Assembly (NCBI GenBank): GCA_900457075.1
Contig: UGYN01000002.1
Coordinates: forward strand, 4,340,001 to 4,404,000
Origin: Serratia quinivorans
GTDB taxonomy: Bacteria > Pseudomonadota > Gammaproteobacteria > Enterobacterales > Enterobacteriaceae
Length of the DNA: 64,000 nt
Direction: 5' to 3'
Part shown: piece by piece, positions 60,198 to 64,000 of the stretch
Layout of the letters: each line of letters begins with the position of its first letter
Numbering within the stretch: position 1 is the first letter of the stretch
Made by a program: the position numbers and the translations under genes
Notes under the pieces: generated by a model
Seen by the model: only the letters and a program-made list of their open reading frames with translations
Told to the model about the DNA's origin: nothing
Databases searched by the model: none

Positions 60198-61115
60198 TTA
60201 GCTGAGTTGGTAACGGCTGTCCGGCTGGGTAGCGGCGGGTAAATCCGTCTCGTCATTCATTTCGCGCAGGTTGATCTCAATCGCATTGCACATGGCATTG
60301 AGCGGTAGATCGTTGGCGGCGGTGCCGAACGGATCTTCCAGCTCTTCCGCCAGGGAGTCCAGCGAGATAAAGGTGTAGGAGATAAACACCGAAACCAGCG
60401 GCGTCATGTAGTGCAGATCCGGCACCAGCGCGAAAGGCAGCAGGGTGCAGAACAGGTAGACGGTGCGGTGAACGATCAGGCTGTAGGCAAAGGGGATCGG
60501 CGTATTGGCAATGCGCTCGCAGCCACCGAGGATCTCCGACAGCCGGTTAAGGTTCTGGTCAATGCTATGAAAAAGTACGTCTGACAACTGAGCCGATTGC
60601 CGTTTCTCGCCCAGCCATTGGCCCATCATCAACAACAGTCGGTTGCAGGGGGAGGCGCTGTTTTTAATGGCCAGCAGGTCGGCATTGGGCAGCAGGCGCT
60701 GCAGATCCTCGCTGCTATCGCTGCCGCGCAGTTGGTGTTTCAGACAGTAGCTAAATGCCATCAGCAGGGCGGCAAATTCACGCGCTGCCTGATCTTGTTG
60801 CGGTAGCAGGCTTTTTATCTGCCGCAGCAGCGAGCGTTGAACAATTAACAACCCTCCCCACAGTAACCGAGCCTCGGTGAAACGCGCATAGCTGACGCTG
60901 TTGCGAAAGCCAAGAAAGATAGCGATCGCCACACCCAGCAGGCTGAAGGGGGCTAGCGTGAGTTTGACGCCCAGGTGTTCGTACCACTGAAAACACAGTA
61001 CCGCGACAATTGACATCGCCACGTTAAGGCTAAGACGAAACAAAATTTTGGAGAGCACCGAACCGTGCCAGACGAAAAGCCGTCTGAACCAGTGTTGCTG
61101 AGGTCTGACAATCAT
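60198..61115 (-). CDS. bestrophin family anion channel (YneE-like)
   Basis: A 305-residue membrane protein. The N terminus IVRPQQHWFRRLFVWHGSVL and GFRNSVSYARFTEARLLWGG are typical of bacterial bestrophins (Klebsiella KpBest, E. coli YneE). It has four main helices and a cytosolic domain with acidic residues (SLDSLAEELEDPFG). It forms pentameric ion channels. Convergent with nac, 16 bp apart. Confidence 0.9.
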   Translation of the reverse strand: MIVRPQQHWFRRLFVWHGSVLSKILFRLSLNVAMSIVAVLCFQWYEHLGVKLTLAPFSLLGVAIAIFLGFRNSVSYARFTEARLLWGGLLIVQRSLLRQIKSLLPQQDQAAREFAALLMAFSYCLKHQLRGSDSSEDLQRLLPNADLLAIKNSASPCNRLLLMMGQWLGEKRQSAQLSDVLFHSIDQNLNRLSEILGGCERIANTPIPFAYSLIVHRTVYLFCTLLPFALVPDLHYMTPLVSVFISYTFISLDSLAEELEDPFGTAANDLPLNAMCNAIEINLREMNDETDLPAATQPDSRYQLS

Positions 61116-61198
61116 AGGAGTGATAATGACAGGGGGATAGAAGCCGCTGTTGTAACAGATTTACGGTGTGTTCATCAACGGTCTGTGCGTTAAAAGTT

Positions 61199-61217
61199 AA
61201 AAAACCCGCATCGCGGG
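61199..61217 (-). terminator. rho-independent terminator of amn
   Basis: Minus-strand stem CCCGC / GCGGG with a 3-nt loop followed by TTTTTT, 17 bp after the amn stop. Confidence 0.85.
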
Positions 61218-61233
61218 CTTTAGCCATCCGCCG

Positions 61234-62694
61234 TTAACGGAACGGCGGCTCATTAAAGGTACGCAGCTTGCGGGAATGCAGCCGATCGCCCTCGGCGCGC
61301 AGCAGGTCGATAGCGCAAATGCCGATCTGCAGATGCTCCGAGATCGCGCCTTCATAGAAGCGGTTGGCCTGCCCAGGCAGTTTGATTTCGCCGTGCAGCG
61401 GTTTGTCTGACACGCACAGCAATGTGCCGTAAGGCACCCGGAAACGATACCCCTGAGCGGCGATGGTGGCGCTTTCCATGTCCACCGCCACGGCGCGGCT
61501 GAGGTTAAAGCGCAGCGCCGAGGCGGAATAGCGCAACTCCCAGTTACGGTCGTCGGTGGTGACTACCGTGCCGGTACGCAGGCGTTGCTTAACCTCTTCG
61601 CCGGGCATGCCGCTGACCATTTTGGTGGCGTCATACAGCGCACGCTGCACTTCGGCAATGCTGGGGATTGGGATGTCCGGCGGTAGTACCGAATCCAGCA
61701 CGTGATCGTCACGCAGGTAGGCATGGGCCAGCACGTAGTCGCCAATCGACTGGCTTTCGCGCAGGCCGCCGCAGTGGCCGATCATCAACCAGGCGCTGGG
61801 GCGCAATACTGCCAAATGGTCGCAGATGGTCTTGGCGTTGGACGGGCCGACGCCGATATTGATCAGGGTGATGCCCTGGCCGGTACGAGAAATCAGATGG
61901 TAGGCCGGCATCTGGTGGTTCTTCCAGGCCAGGTCGGACACTGCCTGGTCCGGCGCGGTGGTTTCCGGCGTGATATAGATGCCACCGGCGCTCGACAGCG
62001 CAATGTAAGGGCTGGCCGGATCGGCTATCTCGGCGCAGGCCCAGCGGACAAACTCATCCACGTAGCGGGTGTAGTTGGTGAACAGCACGAACGGCTGGAA
62101 ATGCTCTACCGGCGTGCCGGTGTAGTGCCGCAGCCGCGCCAGCGAAAAATCGGCCCGCAAGGCGTCGAAATGCGAAAGCGGGAAGGTGCTGGTGGCATGG
62201 AACAGGCCGTCGGCGGTTTCATCGCCAATTTGCGCCAATTCGGTGGTGGGGAAATGCTGTGCCAGGCTGGCGCTCATTGAGCGATCCAGCATCAGATTGG
62301 AGCCGTCAATCACGTAGGGGAAAGGAATTTCCTGCTGTGATGGCCGCACTTCGATATGCGCATCGTATTCACTCGCCAGCATGGTCAGTTGTTCGGTCAG
62401 ATAGTGGCGAAACAGCTGCGGGCGGGTAATGGTGGTGGTGTAGCAGCCGGTATGGGTGAAACGGCCATAGGCGCGGGTTTTGGTCTGACCGGGCGATTTT
62501 CCATCCCAACTGACCCGCAGTTCTGGGTAAACAAACAGCCCTGTGGCGCGGGTCTGCGCGTCGGGCAGACCACCGTGATTGATAAAATCCCCAACCGCCT
62601 GGCGCAGCGCTTCAACCGAGGCTTCGTACAGCGCTTCCAGTTGTTCGATCGCCTGAGCGGGGGTGAGGCCGGTGCCGGATTGCTGACTGCTCAT
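61234..62694 (-). CDS. amn: AMP nucleosidase Amn
   Basis: A 486-residue protein that hydrolyses AMP to adenine and ribose-5-phosphate. The C-terminal nucleoside-phosphorylase-like domain contains LINIGVGPSNAKTICDHLAV and AVAVDMESATIAAQGYRFRV (the Glu of the purine site). An N-terminal amn-specific domain is present. I chose the ATG at 62694 with AAGGAGAG upstream, giving a length close to E. coli Amn (484). It ends with a strong terminator. Confidence 0.94.
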   Translation of the reverse strand: MSSQQSGTGLTPAQAIEQLEALYEASVEALRQAVGDFINHGGLPDAQTRATGLFVYPELRVSWDGKSPGQTKTRAYGRFTHTGCYTTTITRPQLFRHYLTEQLTMLASEYDAHIEVRPSQQEIPFPYVIDGSNLMLDRSMSASLAQHFPTTELAQIGDETADGLFHATSTFPLSHFDALRADFSLARLRHYTGTPVEHFQPFVLFTNYTRYVDEFVRWACAEIADPASPYIALSSAGGIYITPETTAPDQAVSDLAWKNHQMPAYHLISRTGQGITLINIGVGPSNAKTICDHLAVLRPSAWLMIGHCGGLRESQSIGDYVLAHAYLRDDHVLDSVLPPDIPIPSIAEVQRALYDATKMVSGMPGEEVKQRLRTGTVVTTDDRNWELRYSASALRFNLSRAVAVDMESATIAAQGYRFRVPYGTLLCVSDKPLHGEIKLPGQANRFYEGAISEHLQIGICAIDLLRAEGDRLHSRKLRTFNEPPFR

Positions 62695-62802
62695 ACTCTC
62701 TCCTTGGTTCTCCCGGCTATGCGGCGGGAGGCATACGGATGCCGATATCAATTCACAGCAACAGGTTAGCCGAAGACGGGCGTAAAATCTTTATTGAAGG
62801 GG

Positions 62803-62837
62803 AAAAGAAAACGCAGCGGCATGGCTCTGCCGCTGCG
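62803..62837 (-). terminator. rho-independent terminator of opgB
   Basis: Minus-strand stem CGCAGCGGCA / TGCCGCTGCG with a 6-nt loop, followed by TTTTCTTTT, 10 bp after the opgB stop. Confidence 0.88.
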
Positions 62838-62846
62838 GTGTCGCGA

Positions 62847-64000
62847 TCAGGATGCGGGGGCGGCCTGTTCCACTTTCAGCGAGACCAGGCCAATGCCCAG
62901 TTTTTTCGGCGTAAAGCCGCCGCTGGCGCCTTCCTGTGGCTCGGTCGGTGCCGGTGGTGTGATCCGGATGTTCTGCGCACCGCCAGGGTTATCAAAGCGT
63001 AGCGTCACCGTAGTGTCCTGCTCGGTGAGCGTCACAAACTGTTCCTGGTCACCGACGCGTACCGAAATTGGTTCGCCAACGTTTTTACCGTAGGCGCGTG
63101 CGCGCAGCACCAAATCAAAGGCCGAAGGCAGTGGGTCGACATAGTCGATGTTCACCGTCGGTGCCAGATTGGCGTCCGACCAGCGGCCCCAGTCCTCGAC
63201 GGCGGCAACACCGGTAATCGCCTTCACCTGCTCCGGCATGCCCGGCAGCATAAAGGCAATGGCATCTGCGTGATATTTAACCGCCGCATCGTCCACTTTC
63301 AGCCGCTCGACGGCATTTTGATATGCGGCCACGCTATCCCCTTCCGGGCTGCTAAAGTTGACCTTGCCACGATAGTTGCCCCCTTTAGCCTGCACGATGT
63401 GCGGTGGGGCGGCCAGATTGCCTGAGGCAACGCAGGTCTCGGTACTCAGCGCCAGTTCAGGCGCCCACACCCGGCCAATTTCATAGCACTTGTCGACCCA
63501 GACGAATTTTTCACCCGCCCCCAAACCGGCGAGCTGTTTTTTCAGCGGCGTGGACAGATAGACGTTAAACATCGGCTCAATTTTATTGTCCGTCACCTTC
63601 AGGATAAACGGCACCTTAAAGGTGATGCCAGAGAAGCTAAAACGGCTGCCCTGGTTATCCAGATTAAAGTTGCTGATGCTGTTGGGGAAGCCCCATTGTT
63701 TCACCACCGCCGGTTTCCAGGCGTTGATTTTCTCATCGATATTCAGAAATACGGTAGCCAGCGTCGGACTGGACAGGCTGCTGCGCCCAAGGCCAATGTA
63801 GTTATCGCCGCCCATCACGTCCAACACCGTTGCACCGTTGTCCAGCGTACTGCGCTTCTCGTTATGCAGCGCGGTCTGTGGGTGGGTGCCGTCGATAATA
63901 AAGAACAGATTGCGGCGTTTCTGCTTGGTCAGAATGTCATAAGCGGTGTTGTTCATCGCCAGGTGATCCGAAGACACCACGATAACGGTATTTTTGAAGT
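62847..64000 (-). CDS. opgB: phosphoglycerol transferase I OpgB (C-terminal part; gene continues past the window)
   Basis: About 384 C-terminal residues of the membrane-anchored enzyme that adds phosphoglycerol to periplasmic glucans. VVSSDHLAMNNTAYDILTKQ, MGGDNYIGLGRSSLSSP and WAPELALSTETCVA follow E. coli OpgB/MdoB; the sulfatase-like metal ligand motif SSDH is at the window edge. The frame is open to base 64000, so the N-terminal membrane and catalytic parts lie beyond it. No defect is seen in the visible part. Confidence 0.92.
   Translation of the reverse strand, partial: FKNTVIVVSSDHLAMNNTAYDILTKQKRRNLFFIIDGTHPQTALHNEKRSTLDNGATVLDVMGGDNYIGLGRSSLSSPTLATVFLNIDEKINAWKPAVVKQWGFPNSISNFNLDNQGSRFSFSGITFKVPFILKVTDNKIEPMFNVYLSTPLKKQLAGLGAGEKFVWVDKCYEIGRVWAPELALSTETCVASGNLAAPPHIVQAKGGNYRGKVNFSSPEGDSVAAYQNAVERLKVDDAAVKYHADAIAFMLPGMPEQVKAITGVAAVEDWGRWSDANLAPTVNIDYVDPLPSAFDLVLRARAYGKNVGEPISVRVGDQEQFVTLTEQDTTVTLRFDNPGGAQNIRITPPAPTEPQEGASGGFTPKKLGIGLVSLKVEQAAPAS

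Overview
ORGANISM. The window looks like chromosome of a Serratia-type enterobacterium (Enterobacterales, Yersiniaceae-like). The reasons are a complete E. coli-order citrate fermentation operon (citCDEFXGT), enterobacterial tRNA-Asn(GUU) genes, the nac / amn / opgB neighbourhood, enterobacterial agp, yghW, alkB and bestrophin-type proteins, and GC-rich coding sequence in most blocks. This is inferred from gene content; no search was run. LAYOUT. 0.2-10.4 kb: an accessory metabolic block with an SDR/MDR oxidoreductase pair and LysR regulator, a ModA-like binding protein plus a citrate/tricarballylate-type symporter, a LysR/quinone-oxidoreductase divergent pair, the folate-independent methionine synthase pair mesX-mesD, and a ketopantoate-reductase-like gene. 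10.7 kb: tRNA-Asn. 10.9-23.2 kb: lacZ, an orphan CitB/DpiA response regulator, citCDEFXGT, and agp with a perfect CRP site. 23.3-28.3 kb: an MntA/HepT toxin-antitoxin pair overlapping an EntD-like phosphopantetheinyl transferase, a RarD-like permease, alkB, a LysR gene, alaX and a small exported Cys-rich protein. 28.5-35.7 kb: a peptide-type ABC transporter operon ending in a luciferase-like monooxygenase and a double CMD/AhpD-like protein. 36-39 kb: a small LPS-core/O-antigen ligase cluster. 39.2-45.7 kb: flavin enzymes, a LysR gene, yghW behind a ModE-type operator, an MqsR-like toxin with a zinc-ribbon/RHH partner, and a penicillin G acylase gene. 46.1-51.1 kb: a TetR-controlled RND efflux operon with two matching operators. 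51.2-58.8 kb: MFS/LysR pairs, a FosA-like gene, a HEPN/Toprim-type protein, and remnants. 58.8 kb: a second tRNA-Asn in the same orientation as the first. 59.2-64 kb: core genes nac (sigma-54 promoter), bestrophin, amn and opgB (cut by the window end). QUALITY. Ten genes are broken by what looks like one inserted or deleted base in a homopolymer: LysR 5.5 kb, quinone oxidoreductase 6.5 kb, lacZ, rarD-like, LysR 26 kb, luciferase-like monooxygenase, GT9, nitroreductase, MqsR-like toxin and penicillin acylase. In every case one base restores a normal full-length protein. Sequencing or assembly error is therefore at least as likely as gene decay, and these entries should be read as probably intact genes until the raw reads are checked. 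The substrate-binding protein at 28.5-30.0 kb is different: it seems to have lost about 25 codons. MOST INTERESTING. (1) A toxin gene hidden by a frameshift: a 98-residue MqsR-like protein upstream of a 199-residue partner that joins an MqsA-like zinc ribbon to a ribbon-helix-helix domain, with a TGTACG-N8-CGTACA palindrome at its promoter. (2) A HEPN/Toprim-type protein in an AT-rich segment. (3) A 38-bp ModE-type operator directly in front of yghW. (4) Paired TetR operators controlling an RND pump. (5) mesX-mesD.
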